Source: CAIPFQ01 sp964641775
GTDB lineage: Bacteria; Chlamydiota; Chlamydiia; Chlamydiales; SM23-39
Length of the DNA stretch: 45,745 bases
Assembly (NCBI GenBank): GCA_964641775.1
Contig: CAZXLK010000003.1
Location: forward strand, 1 to 45,745
Reading direction: 5' to 3'
The translations under genes were made by a program, and so were the position numbers. Below the pieces are notes generated by a model. That model was not told the DNA's origin and made no database searches. It saw only the letters and a list, made by a program, of their open reading frames with translations. Of the stretch, positions 16,250 to 25,703 are shown piece by piece; within the stretch, counting starts at the first letter, position 1, and the number at the start of each line of letters is the position of its first letter.

Positions 16250-16678
16250 ATGGCTGAAAAACCACTCACAATCGACAATTATGGAAGAGATGCATCGATT
16301 CGGTATGCAAGAGACCAAGAGATCTATGATGCAAACTTCACCACAGAATCAAGACTGATTCCACAAAAAACGGAAGTATCTGTTACAAAACCCTACGTTC
16401 CTTCCGAATTTGATCAACTCTATTCCGTAAAAAAGACAACTTCCTGGGCCCTTTTTTCCCCTCCTCCTCATTTTTACGAACATGATAAAAGCCTTTTTTC
16501 CTACCAATTGATCCCATCTCTTGGCGACTATGAAAAAAGAGAATCCGATTCTGACAAATTGGAAAAAATTGAAGGGGAAGGAAAGGGAGCCATTACGGAT
16601 ATGTTTGAAGTCCTGAATCAAATGAATAAAATTCTCGAAGCGATCAATGGCAAGCGCAACCAATATCAAAGGGGATAG
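16250..16678 (+). CDS. Conserved chlamydial protein of unknown function (CT273-like)
   Basis: A 142-residue soluble, charged protein. The ATG at 16250 follows GGGAGAG. A Tyr-rich middle (SPPPHFYEHDKSLFSYQLIPSL) separates a polar N-terminus from a C-terminal helix that may be a short coiled coil (MFEVLNQMNKILEAIN). No known domain recognised. It stands two bases before the GTG of the TPR gene and upstream of dnaA2, as CT273 does in C. trachomatis as I recall it. Possible partner or substrate of the TPR protein next door (inference). Confidence 0.82.
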   Translation: MAEKPLTIDNYGRDASIRYARDQEIYDANFTTESRLIPQKTEVSVTKPYVPSEFDQLYSVKKTTSWALFSPPPHFYEHDKSLFSYQLIPSLGDYEKRESDSDKLEKIEGEGKGAITDMFEVLNQMNKILEAINGKRNQYQRG

Positions 16679-16680
16679 AA

Positions 16681-17067
16681 GTGAATTGGCTTGAGATATT
16701 GGGTTGGGAAGAAGAGCAATTGGATGATCTTCGAGTCGTTGGCTATTCCTACATCAAACAGGGAATTTACGATGTCGCGCTCACATTTTTTGATGCCATT
16801 GAAACAATTACTCCTCCGACGAATTATGATCTGCAAACGCTTGGAGCTCTTCATTTGCAAATGGGACATGGACCAGAGGCTCTCGATTATCTCGATCGTG
16901 CGTTGAAAACCGATCCGGTCCATCCACAAACGCAGCTAAACCGCGCCAAAGCGCTACTCATGCTTGGACTCAAAAGACAGGGTTTGATTGCAGCGATGGA
17001 ATTGGAACATGCGAGCGATCCGGAAATTGCAGCTGCCGCTTCTGCTTTGATTTTATCTTATCAATAA
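16681..17067 (+). CDS. TPR protein resembling type III secretion chaperones (CT274-like)
   Basis: A 128-residue protein. It begins at GTG 16681, two bases after the previous stop, with AAAGGGGA as ribosome site. Two to three tetratricopeptide units are readable: YSYIKQGIYDVALTFFDAIETITP (about residues 22-45), TLGALHLQMGHGPEALDYLDRALKTDP, and AKALLMLGLKRQGLIAAMELE. The layout resembles SycD/LcrH class II chaperones of type III secretion, although the family call cannot separate these from other small TPR proteins. It lies between the CT273-like gene and dnaA2. Confidence 0.8.
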   Translation: MNWLEILGWEEEQLDDLRVVGYSYIKQGIYDVALTFFDAIETITPPTNYDLQTLGALHLQMGHGPEALDYLDRALKTDPVHPQTQLNRAKALLMLGLKRQGLIAAMELEHASDPEIAAAASALILSYQ

Positions 17068-17081
17068 TTTAAATTGCCTAC

Positions 17082-18416
17082 ATGACCATCGATTGCCCTC
17101 CAAACTCTTGGCTTCAATTTTTAGAATTCATTGAATCTCGCTGCTCGTCTGCAGAGTTTGAAAATTGGATTGCACCGATCCGTTTGATTGAGGCCTCAAT
17201 GGAAGAGGTTGTCTTGGAAGTGCCCAACATCTTTGTCCAAGAGTATCTACTCGGTAATTTCAAAGAAGTTCTCTCCGATTTTCTCCCTTTGAAAGGCTCG
17301 GGTGAGCCTGCCATTAAGTTTCAAATTGCCTCCGATCTTCCTAAAAAAAAATCGCAAGCTCCGCCTCCGGAAGTGGAAAAACATCCGCAAAATGATCTCA
17401 AATTAAATCCCGTCTACAACTTCGACAATTTCATCGAAGGGCCGTCAAATCAATTTGTGAAATCTGCGGCAGTGGGTGTTTCGGCTCGGCCCGGAAAAGC
17501 CTACAATCCCCTATTTATTCATGGAGGAGTTGGCCTTGGAAAAAGCCATCTTTTGCACAGCATTGGCCACTATGTTTTAGAACATCATAAAAAACTTAGA
17601 ATTCAACTCATTACAACAGAAGCTTTTATCAATGATATCGTCGATCATCTGCGGTCCAAATCAATGGATAAACTCAAAAGGTTTTACCGCAATTTAGATG
17701 TTTTACTCGTAGACGATATTCAATTTTTGCAAAACCGGCTCAACTTTGAGGAAGAATTTTGCAATACGTTTGAGACGCTTCTCAACCAAAATAAACAAAT
17801 CATTATTACCTCCGATAAACCGCCGGGGCAATTGATCCTATCTGAGAGGATGGTAGCTAGAATGGAATGGGGACTGGTGGCCCACATGGGGATTCCCGAT
17901 TTAGAAACACGGGTTGCCATCATCAAACATAAATCGGAGCAAAGAGGGCTCAATATTTCCAGCCAGATTGCCTTTTTTATTGCCGAGCATATCTATAATA
18001 ATGTCAGGCAGCTTGAAGGGGCAGTTAATCGCCTTTGCGCTCATTCCCGTTTTACCCCAAGCAATCTAAATGAAGAGGTTGTTGAAAAGATCTTAAGCGA
18101 AATGTTTCAAAGTACAACGTCGCATAAAAAAATATCTGTGGAAAACATCTTAAAAAGCGTCGCCGCTGTCTTTGAAGTGCGCATTGCTGAGCTTAAAGGG
18201 GAATCAAGGCATAAAGAAATTGCCCTCGCTCGCCAAGTCGCCATGTATTTAGCCAAAGAGATGATCGATGATTCTCTCATGAAAATTGCAGCTTCCTTCG
18301 GCGGCAAAACTCACTCAACCCTTTTGCATGCATGGAAAAAGATCTCCAATCAGATCGAACTCAATGAAATGCTTCGCAACCAAGTCCAAATGGTAAGAAA
18401 AAACATAGAGGTTTAG
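17082..18416 (+). CDS. dnaA: Chromosomal replication initiator paralogue DnaA2
   Basis: A 444-residue AAA+ protein with the full DnaA layout: N-terminal domain I (FENWIAPIRLIEA), a short linker rich in Pro/Lys, Walker A GGVGLGKSH (residues 148-156), Walker B VLLVDDIQFL, the sensor/arginine region (IITSDKPPGQL, MEWGLVAHMGIPDLETR) and a C-terminal helix-turn-helix (ARQVAMYLAKEM...SFGGKTHSTLLHAWKKI). Two normally conserved spots differ: GKS for GKT in the P-loop and GGKTHSTL for the usual GGRDHTTV in the DNA-binding signature. Chlamydiae carry two dnaA genes; position matches CT275 (dnaA2). The stop is TAG. Confidence 0.92.
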   Translation: MTIDCPPNSWLQFLEFIESRCSSAEFENWIAPIRLIEASMEEVVLEVPNIFVQEYLLGNFKEVLSDFLPLKGSGEPAIKFQIASDLPKKKSQAPPPEVEKHPQNDLKLNPVYNFDNFIEGPSNQFVKSAAVGVSARPGKAYNPLFIHGGVGLGKSHLLHSIGHYVLEHHKKLRIQLITTEAFINDIVDHLRSKSMDKLKRFYRNLDVLLVDDIQFLQNRLNFEEEFCNTFETLLNQNKQIIITSDKPPGQLILSERMVARMEWGLVAHMGIPDLETRVAIIKHKSEQRGLNISSQIAFFIAEHIYNNVRQLEGAVNRLCAHSRFTPSNLNEEVVEKILSEMFQSTTSHKKISVENILKSVAAVFEVRIAELKGESRHKEIALARQVAMYLAKEMIDDSLMKIAASFGGKTHSTLLHAWKKISNQIELNEMLRNQVQMVRKNIEV

Positions 18417-18419
18417 GAA

Positions 18420-18448
18420 TCGGGCACGGGCACAGGCACGGGCACGGG
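18420..18448. repeat. Hexanucleotide repeat (GGGCAC)
   Basis: Tandem six-base units read GGGCAC GGGCAC AGGCAC GGGCAC GGG, the reverse complement of the GTGCCC units at 40055. It starts 4 bases after the dnaA2 stop and may belong to the CCGNNN family. Confidence 0.75.
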
Positions 18449-18489
18449 TTTGTGTATTTAGGAGGTTAAGTATTAAGATATTATTTTAG

Positions 18490-18519
18490 TTGCGGAAAAG
18501 AGGATTGCTTTTTCATAAT
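18490..18519 (+). promoter_or_regulatory. Putative promoter of the outer-membrane protein gene
   Basis: TTGCGG near 18491 and CATAAT near 18514, with an 18-base spacer, resemble a sigma-70 promoter. A strong GGAGG lies at 18536-18540, six bases before the ATG at 18546. Tentative. Confidence 0.3.
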
Positions 18520-18545
18520 GGATATTCCTAATTTTGGAGGTAAAC

Positions 18546-19133
18546 ATGAAAAAGACAATTACATCTGTAATTTTAACCACAGCTGCATCGCTTTGCTTTG
18601 CTGCTGAACCAACAGTCAGAAGCCTTTCTGATCTCTCATTGGAAAGATCCCCGCACAAAATGGAAATGGTATCTGAAAAAGCAGGATTTGCCTATTTCCG
18701 CGTTGCTGCAGCAGAATCAGCTCCTACTGATTCTGTTCAGGTCGTTCCGGGTCTTGGACTTGGATATCGAATGATGGTTGGCGACGGAGCAGTAGACCTT
18801 TCTGCTAATTATAGCAGCGCAAAAGGTTGGAAAGGAGAGAGCGACAGCTACTCCTGGACACTGCCAAAAGCTACCTATATCCACTATTTGAATGCAGATG
18901 CTGATCAAACTGCATATGCTGGAGCAGGTCTTGCTTGGGGCGCTTTGAAAACCAAAGATGCTAGAGAATTTGAAGGGGTCATCCCAAACGCAACTTTGGG
19001 AATGGAATTTTTCCGCAAAACCGGTTTCAGAACTTTTGCAGAATTGACTGTTAGCCAGCCTGCAATTGCAAGAACCGTTTCTGCCCAATTCCCAGGCCCA
19101 ATGGCTGAATTTTCAGTCGGCGCAGGATTCTAA
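18546..19133 (+). CDS. Probable outer-membrane beta-barrel protein
   Basis: A 195-residue exported protein. The signal peptide reads MKKTITSVILTTAASLCFA-AE. The mature part alternates polar and hydrophobic residues in short strands (GLGLGYRMMVGDGAVDLSANYS, YAGAGLAWGALKT, TLGMEFFRKTGFRTFAELTVSQ), with the C-terminal Phe typical of BAM substrates. About 172 mature residues would suit an eight-stranded barrel. I recognise no specific Chlamydia homologue. GGAGG sits six bases before the ATG, and the terminus overlaps the convergent SPFH gene by four bases. Confidence 0.75.
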   Translation: MKKTITSVILTTAASLCFAAEPTVRSLSDLSLERSPHKMEMVSEKAGFAYFRVAAAESAPTDSVQVVPGLGLGYRMMVGDGAVDLSANYSSAKGWKGESDSYSWTLPKATYIHYLNADADQTAYAGAGLAWGALKTKDAREFEGVIPNATLGMEFFRKTGFRTFAELTVSQPAIARTVSAQFPGPMAEFSVGAGF

Positions 19134-20089
19134 GGGATTTTGCTTAGAGCTGATTCGATCGGTGTTGGGGATTTTCTCTTCACCTGGTCGTAAATGGCTA
19201 GCGCCTCGGCAACCATAGCTCCGGGGTGCTGTAAATTGGAGGGTAATACAATCGTATTGCCCTCTTTTGCTAGATGTTTGAATGCCTCAATGTATTTTTC
19301 TGCGATCTGTAGCCCTGCAGCTTTATCCCCACCCGTTTCTTGAAGCGCCTTGGCAATCCGCTCAATACCCCCAGCTGTTGCTTGTGCAAGCAGCTCAATT
19401 GCTCCCGCCTCCGCTTTTGCCCTGCTGATTCTTTCCACTTGTTCTCCCTCAGCAAGATTGATTTGGGCTTGTCTTTGTCCTTCCGATTCATTGATATGGG
19501 ATTGCCTTAACCCTTCAGACTCTAAAATTCTTGCCCGTTTTTGCCTCTCTGCGGTCATTTGAAGTTCCATCGCTTTTCTTATGTCTTCCGGCATTTTGAT
19601 GTCTTTGATTTCATACCGAAGGCATTGAATCCCCCAGGAAATAGCTGCCTGGTTTACTGCCTCCACCATTTTTGCATTGAGAGACTCCCTTTCTTCAAAT
19701 GTCTTATCCAACGGAATTTTACCGATTTCTGAGCGCATTGTTGTTTGAACAAGCTGGATTAAAGCATGCAGCGGGTGTTTTACCCCATAAGAGGCTGCAA
19801 CCGGCTCTACGATTTTAACATAAACAATACCGTCCAAAATCACGCTTACATTATCTTGCGTAACGGCCGTTTGCTCCGGAACTTCAATCGCCTCCTCCTT
19901 AAGAGAATGGAAATAAGCTACAGTATCTACAAATGGCAGGGTCCAATTAGGCCCCGGCTCGAGCCTCCGGTTGAATTTCCCAAGCCGCTCCATGATCCAT
20001 ACTTCTTGTTCGGGCACGATGTGAGCCCCCAGATAAAGTATGATCGCCAAAATGCTGAAAGAAAAGATCAAAATTCCAATTACAATCAT
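19130..20089 (-). CDS. SPFH/stomatin-like (paraslipin) membrane protein
   Basis: A 319-residue protein. One N-terminal membrane helix (MIVIGILIFSFSILAIILYLG) is followed by an SPFH/Band 7 domain (VPEQEVWIMERLGKFNRRLEPGPNWTLPFVD) and a coiled coil of Ala/Glu/Arg repeats with ESEGLRQSHINESEGQRQAQINLAEGE, then the paraslipin-type tail (IEAFKHLAKEGNTIVLPSNL). SPFH proteins scaffold membrane microdomains and often act with an NfeD protein; none is visible here. An alternative GTG start lies at 20098. The stop is TAG. Confidence 0.9.
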   Translation of the reverse strand: MIVIGILIFSFSILAIILYLGAHIVPEQEVWIMERLGKFNRRLEPGPNWTLPFVDTVAYFHSLKEEAIEVPEQTAVTQDNVSVILDGIVYVKIVEPVAASYGVKHPLHALIQLVQTTMRSEIGKIPLDKTFEERESLNAKMVEAVNQAAISWGIQCLRYEIKDIKMPEDIRKAMELQMTAERQKRARILESEGLRQSHINESEGQRQAQINLAEGEQVERISRAKAEAGAIELLAQATAGGIERIAKALQETGGDKAAGLQIAEKYIEAFKHLAKEGNTIVLPSNLQHPGAMVAEALAIYDQVKRKSPTPIESALSKIP

Positions 20090-20098
20090 ATGCTCCAC

Positions 20099-20633
20099 TC
20101 AGTGGTAAAAAAGTTAGAATATAGATCTTTTTCGGAAAGTGGGCAATAAGGCTCTCAAGTGCCTCTGCCGCTTTTTTAAAACTATGCCTTAATCCAAGAA
20201 GAAGAAATGTTTTTTCCTCTTCAAAATAAAATCCTGAAAAAGGGCGCTGCAACTTAAGCCCAAATGCCTTAGCAAACTCTTCGGCACCATGCATTGGCAC
20301 AATGTAATCGGGAATAGGGAAATCAAGCCTTCCCCATTGCACAAGGGCAAAGTTTGCTAGCATTTCAGGATCATCTTGTAAAAAATGCATGAGATCATGG
20401 CTCTCATCTCTCTCTTCAAAAACAAACGCGCTAGGAAATCCAAGCACTTTTTTTTCTTTGCACCTTGAACACTCACTGCCATCCAATTCTTCAAAACAAT
20501 GCCCGCATCTCCCCTCTTTTTCTACTATCCTGCACTCTTCCCAACACCTTAAACAAAAAACTGCCACCCTAGTCGGCTCTTTGCAAAACCTACAAATCGG
20601 CGGAAATATTAAATCTAGCCATTCAGTGAAAAA
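20099..20633 (-). CDS. ComF-like zinc-finger protein with degenerate phosphoribosyltransferase domain (5' end in gap)
   Basis: The N-terminus runs into the 100-N gap; it must be short, because FTEWLDLIFPPICRFC is the usual ComF opening. Six cysteines form CxxC-type pairs (CRFC, CLRC, CGHC, CSRC). The PRPP-binding motif of ComF (an acidic DDVxTTG loop) is missing: the C-terminal half reads LRHSFKKAAEALESLIAHFPKKIYILTF. In the given sequence the frame continues to 19947, far into the SPFH gene. If the six-A run at 20107-20112 had five As, the protein would end ...ILTFYH with TGA at 20099-20101, just before the SPFH start. The coordinates assume that correction. Confidence 0.65.
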
Positions 20634-20733
20634 NNNNNNNNNNNNNNNNNNNNNNNNNNNNNNNNNNNNNNNNNNNNNNNNNNNNNNNNNNNNNNNNNNN
20701 NNNNNNNNNNNNNNNNNNNNNNNNNNNNNNNNN
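20634..20733. other. Assembly gap of 100 Ns
   Basis: One hundred ambiguous bases, the usual placeholder for an unknown gap size. It removes the start of the ComF-like gene and the extreme C-terminus of the AsmA-like gene. Confidence 0.95.
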
Positions 20734-23700
20734 AAATCTTCTTTTCTTTTGCAGGTGGAATTTAGGATTGGCGAGCTGGCCGTCGATGAGGATTTGGAAG
20801 GATTCGGTGAGTTTGAAAAGGACATATTGTTTCATGGAAATGAGGATTTGGAGATTGCCACAGAGATCCATGATAGCAGGTGGGTCGGTGGCGAGGAAAA
20901 ATTCCGATCGGCCGGCTTCGCTATAAGAATTTTGCAAAGCGGTTAGATGGAAAAAGCCATTTTTTAGCTCGTAATGCAAAATGCCGCATGCCGGGATTAA
21001 AAGCTCTAGATCCAGCCCTACAATCCTCCCTAAAAGATCTGCGGGGATATCAAATAAAGTGTGTTCTCTTCGATAGGAATTGATGAAAGATAATGCTCCT
21101 TTTGCCGTATAGGTTCTACTATCATCTAAAATCCCTCGGAAATCTTCGATTTTCAGCTCCCTTACGACAAGAGGGCCTGCAGGCCCTAAATCCTCTCCCG
21201 GCTTTTGTAAAAGACTTGGCCTAAGCTCTGTGATTGTCATATGAGGAATACTGATTGTCCAAGGAGAATCATCCGGTGTTTTTACCAAAAGCTCATCGAT
21301 TTTAAATACCCCCGCAGAATCGCTGATTTTCAAATCATAAAGGCGTAAACGGGTGGGATCGAATTCCATTTGCGATAAAAAAGTGCGGAATCTAAGCCCA
21401 AAAAGATCGATTTGCTTGCCGCTAAAAAGCCCTTTAAATGTGACATCAGGAGATATTGTAAGCTCTCCTTTGATTTCATAACCTTGCCCTATTTTCAAAT
21501 CTTGTAGAAAAAGAGAGACATCTTGCGGGATGATGTTGCCGGCTCTTTCAAAATCAATCCGTGCAGAGCCGATCAAGTGATTTTCCTGAGTTTGATGAAA
21601 GGAAGCATCCAAGCCTGCAAATTGTCCTTCGATTTCATGAATGATCCAATGATCTGTTGGAGAATAACTCCAATCGATCGTAAGAGGACAAATGGAATTT
21701 TCAACGCTTTCTGCAAGAACAAGCCGTCCCTTTAGATTGTCATCCATTGCAATGTGGGCCCTTGCATGCACAGGATATTCTTGGATGTCGGAAAAAAAGC
21801 TCAAGTCAATCGCAGTCGGATTAAAACAAAAGACAAGATCTTGGATATATTTTTGCCTTCCCTGGATTGGCAAAACTGCCTCTTTTAGCGACATCTGAAA
21901 AGAGGTAAAATCAAAGGGACAAACAATATCCGCAGTAAAATAGATATCTTCTTCCAAATCCCATTTTTGTACGATTTGATGATCGGAAAAAATCTTAAAA
22001 AAATGGGCAGGGAGATGAAAATTTGCTCCAGTTAAATTCCATTTATTTAGATCGCATTCCAAAAGATCTATTTTACACTCTAAAAAAGGGAGCTGTGAGC
22101 CGGATGCTTTTACATCAAGTCCCGTACATAAAATTCCTGCATCAGATCCATAATGCAAGTGTATTGGGGTTGTATTTTGCCAATGGAGATCTGCAGCCTG
22201 AATCGATGAGAGAGCAAAATCAAAATCAGCATCCCAATTCTCATGTTTTGCAATGACTCCTTTTCCTAACACTTCGCCTTCGATGCCATGCAAAGGATAT
22301 TGTATGATTTTTGAAAGAGCCTCAATTGATCCTTTAAACTCAGGCAAATGAAATTCAAAATGAAGTTGAGAGTCGATATTGCCTGCAAAACTTGTCTCAA
22401 TTCCATCAGAAATTATTTTACCATCTGTAAAAAGAAGCCCATCTTTTTCATTTTTCACAAACGTTTTCAACTTGTATTGATCTAATGTAAGGTGTTCAAT
22501 TTGCCATCCATTTTGCACTTGAAGAGCTTGCATCTCAAAAGAGATTGGATTTTGCTTCCAAAAAAGGTCTTGGCCTATCAGGCAAAATTTACTAAGCCCT
22601 TCTCTTTCAAAAGAAAAATCAAGAAGAGTAGATCCTCTGCAGGGAAATTGATTCCATTCGGCTGCGTCTTTTAAGAAAATTGGGGCGAGCATTGCAATGG
22701 AATTCCAGGATATTGGAGTCTTGAATTCAAGCGACTTCAAGCCTAAGTCATCTAAAAAACACGATGCAATTTGAAGAGTCTCTCCCACAAATTGCGTTCT
22801 ATTAGGATCAAATTGGCAGATCCCTTTTTCATAAAATCCATAAAGCCTAAGTATTTCATAAGTAGGTGTGTCTAAGCGAAGATCAAAAAAGAGTTGCTCC
22901 CCTTTCTTTTCTACGAAAGGAATATAAAACTGAAGACCATTATCAAGATTGCCCTTTGCTTGGCAGTACCAATCAAATGCTGCCATATTGCCATGCAGCT
23001 GAAATCCATTTCCAATCGACTCAATTTCTCCAACTAGATTCTTGGGGAAAGTGCTTAAGTGTTGCAAAGGCAATATCGATCCTTGAAATTTTTCGATTTT
23101 TAGAGAGATTTGGCCATCGGTTCGGAGCGCAGCTGTTCCTTGAAATGCAAGCCCTTCAAAATAGCCCTCAAGAGCGGAAAGAGTGATGCCATCATCCACT
23201 TTGCCCGATACTTGAAGCCTGGCATCCTCTTTTCCAATGAATGCAATTTGAAATGCATCGAGAGTCCCAAGCGCCTCCATTTCAATTGCCATCTCATCAA
23301 TACTCCCCTTGAATTGAGATTGACTCAAACACCCCTTTTGAATGACGCCCGATCCTGTCCAATCTGATAAGGTGATGCAATTTTTTTTGACTTGTAAACC
23401 CTCCAATTGAAACATCCCATCTTTTTCCGATGAAAAAGAGACATTGGCATGGGAGCATGCAGCAAGAGCTGAATAGGCTTTGCATTGAAGATCATTTGCG
23501 GAAAAAGCCAAATTCCATCTTTTTCCATAGAGCCAATCTGCATTGATTTCTACAGATCCTTTTTCATATTCAAAACCAGGCAAATGAAAGCCCGCAATCC
23601 CAAAAAGCGATTGGAAAAAAGTTGCCGTTTTGGCATCGATTTGATGTGCAGCTAATTTCCAAAGAAAGCCTTCCTCTTGATTTCCCTGAAGCGCTATGAG

Positions 23701-24639
23701 AGAGTCATCAGAGCGGAAAAAACTCTCCACCCAATAAGGCCTGGATTCATGCAAAAAAGCCTTGCCATTACAGCTAAAGGGAAAGTCTAAATGCCCTCCT
23801 TGACCTATTCCATGAAACTCCCATTTCGCCCCCACACCCGATGTAAAGCTGCAATTGCCTTGGCAAGAGGAAAAGCCGCCACAAGAACCGGCTAAATTTG
23901 CCTCGCTGAGATTGAGCCGAAATCGAGATGTCTTTAAACAATTTGTAAAAAAATGGCTCCCTATCTCCCCTTCCCAATCTAAAACTCCTACAACATTGCT
24001 GAGATAGTCTTTATAGCCCCCCTCTCGAAATTCCAGGTGGGCTGATCCTCTTTTTATTTTGTTATCTTCAAATACCAAATGGACTTTCCCATCTATAAGA
24101 CCTTGAAGATCGACCCAAGATTTTAAAACCTTAGCGTCAAAAGCATGCATTTTTGCAGAAACTAGAATTTCATTTTCTTCTGCAACTGCCTCCATTTCAA
24201 GGCTTGCATCTTGCTTTTTCAAAAACAGTCTTCCCAAATGCCAGGGCCAAGTTTTTTCAAAATGGAAATGAACATTGTGAATTTCAGGAGCATTCAGGCT
24301 CCCTTCCTTGATTAGGATCGTCCAATCATCCCCTTTTTGCCGAAAATGAGGGAGCCCTTTCACCTCAACTTTCGGATGATCGATTTCCAGATGCCGTGCG
24401 CTCCAAAAAACTTCTGCTTTTTCGGCCTGTAAATTCCATGACGGCTCATTCAGGTGGATATCAGAAAAAATCAGTTTTCCTTCAAACCAATTCAAAGATC
24501 CGTAAGAAAAAAACCATCCATTTTGAAAATAGAGATACCCCTTTGTAAAAAGGCCGATGCTAACTAATGCAATCGGTTTTCCAAAGAATGCTCCCGCTAA
24601 AAAAATGAGAATGGGAATACATCTTCGAGTGAACATCAT
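20734..24639 (-). CDS. Giant AsmA/TamB-like envelope protein, C-terminus in gap
   Basis: At least 1302 residues. An N-terminal hydrophobic segment (about residues 8-33: IPILIFLAGAFFGKPIALVSIGLF) anchors a very long body of repetitive beta strands rich in 'SGS', 'LDGQL', and 'GxxxxFSF'-like turns. The final visible part (ILIDGQLANPKFHLQKK) matches the way AsmA-like C-terminal domains end. This architecture, like TamB/YhdP, suggests a rod-like lipid-transfer or outer-membrane assembly role, but there is no distinctive motif, so the assignment is structural. Starts 56 bases after gcvH. Length is typical of these proteins. Confidence 0.65.
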
Positions 24640-24695
24640 AATCTATCTCTCTCGGTATAGCATTATGCACAGATTTGTATTTTAGTTTTTGCGTT

Positions 24696-25058
24696 TTAAG
24701 ATTTAATTAATTTTTGATATTCTTCAAGTGAGAGAAGTTTCTCGTAATCTTTCTCATTGGAAAGCTCGATTTCAAAAATCCAGCCCGAGCCTTCGGGATC
24801 TCGATTGAGAGCAAGGGGATCTTTGCTTAAGACTTCATTTACATTGGTGATTTTTCCCGATACGGGAGCATAGACATCGGCTGCTGCTTTTGTCGATTCC
24901 AAAACGGAAATTTCATCGCCTGCTTGAACTACTGCTCCCACTTTGGGAAGCTCGACAAAAACAATTTCTCCCAATTCATTTTGGGCATGGCTTGTAATTC
25001 CTACTCTTCCTAATTTGCCCTTAAGAGTGATCCATTCGTGAGAATCGGTGTAGCGCAT
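24696..25058 (-). CDS. gcvH: Glycine cleavage system H protein (lipoyl carrier)
   Basis: A 120-residue lipoyl-domain protein. The lipoyl-lysine is Lys57 in VLESTKAAADVYAP, and the surrounding strands (RVGITSHAQNELGEIVFVELP, GKITNVNEVL) match GcvH. No gcvP or gcvT lies in the window; Chlamydia too keeps gcvH (CT282) near an lplA-like gene (CT285), as here, which suggests it serves as a lipoyl relay for the 2-oxoacid dehydrogenases rather than glycine cleavage (inference). It starts six bases after the CBM9-like gene. Confidence 0.93.
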   Translation of the reverse strand: MRYTDSHEWITLKGKLGRVGITSHAQNELGEIVFVELPKVGAVVQAGDEISVLESTKAAADVYAPVSGKITNVNEVLSKDPLALNRDPEGSGWIFEIELSNEKDYEKLLSLEEYQKLIKS

Positions 25059-25064
25059 TTTAGA

Positions 25065-25703
25065 TTACTCCTTGACCAATTTCAGGGTTCCCCAGGTTGC
25101 CGGATGCTGCTCGATGACAAATTCTTCCGATGAGACGGCAAAATGTTGGGGTGATCCCCCTGTCCGATTGATCCGGTAGGTAAAGCCTATACGGGGAAAG
25201 CTAAGGGGATCAAAGCCGTGCAAACAAGAAGATGGGATTTCAATAGAAATTGCATAGGAGTCTCTATCCATTTGGGCGCTCGCTTGCAAATCTTCCGGGT
25301 GGCAAAGGCGATGGATATCTTCTCCCCGAAATCGGGTCACTTCCCTGCCATAGAAATTTTGTACAAGGACAGGAAAAAGAACAAAATGATGGCAAAACCG
25401 AGAAACGACTCCTTTTGTCTTTAAATCGCGGGTATCAATAAAAAGCTCAATCGAATCGCCATTTCTAAAATCCCCGTCTCCTGCGCTTTGAAAAGGAACA
25501 TTGCAAGCAACATAAAAAGAGAGTTTATCTACATCCCAGCTCGCATAAACCTCTGCAAAAGGCTCCTCGCCTAAAAGATCTGCTGTCTCAGGCAAAATAA
25601 AAGCCTTATTTGGCTTTAATGCGTGCTTGCTATAGAGACAATTGGAACTGATTCCAAAAAATTGAGCAGGCGTAAGTGCCGGAAGATCTTCAAAAAAACT
25701 CAT
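25065..25703 (-). CDS. CBM9-like (DOMON-related) protein, CT283-like
   Basis: A 212-residue soluble protein with no signal peptide. The core reads AEVYASWDVDKLSFYVACNVPFQ, then GDFRNGDSIELFIDTRD, and a histidine-rich CHHFVLFP, a pattern typical of the carbohydrate-binding family 9-like fold. Ligand unknown. It overlaps the upstream PpiD-like gene by four bases (ATGA) and sits six bases before gcvH, as CT283 does next to CT282 in my recollection. Confidence 0.7.
   Translation of the reverse strand: MSFFEDLPALTPAQFFGISSNCLYSKHALKPNKAFILPETADLLGEEPFAEVYASWDVDKLSFYVACNVPFQSAGDGDFRNGDSIELFIDTRDLKTKGVVSRFCHHFVLFPVLVQNFYGREVTRFRGEDIHRLCHPEDLQASAQMDRDSYAISIEIPSSCLHGFDPLSFPRIGFTYRINRTGGSPQHFAVSSEEFVIEQHPATWGTLKLVKE

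Noticed and set aside
20389..20946. 185-codon ORF spanning the 100-N gap
   Set aside because: It is read through Ns and antisense to the ComF-like and AsmA-like genes.
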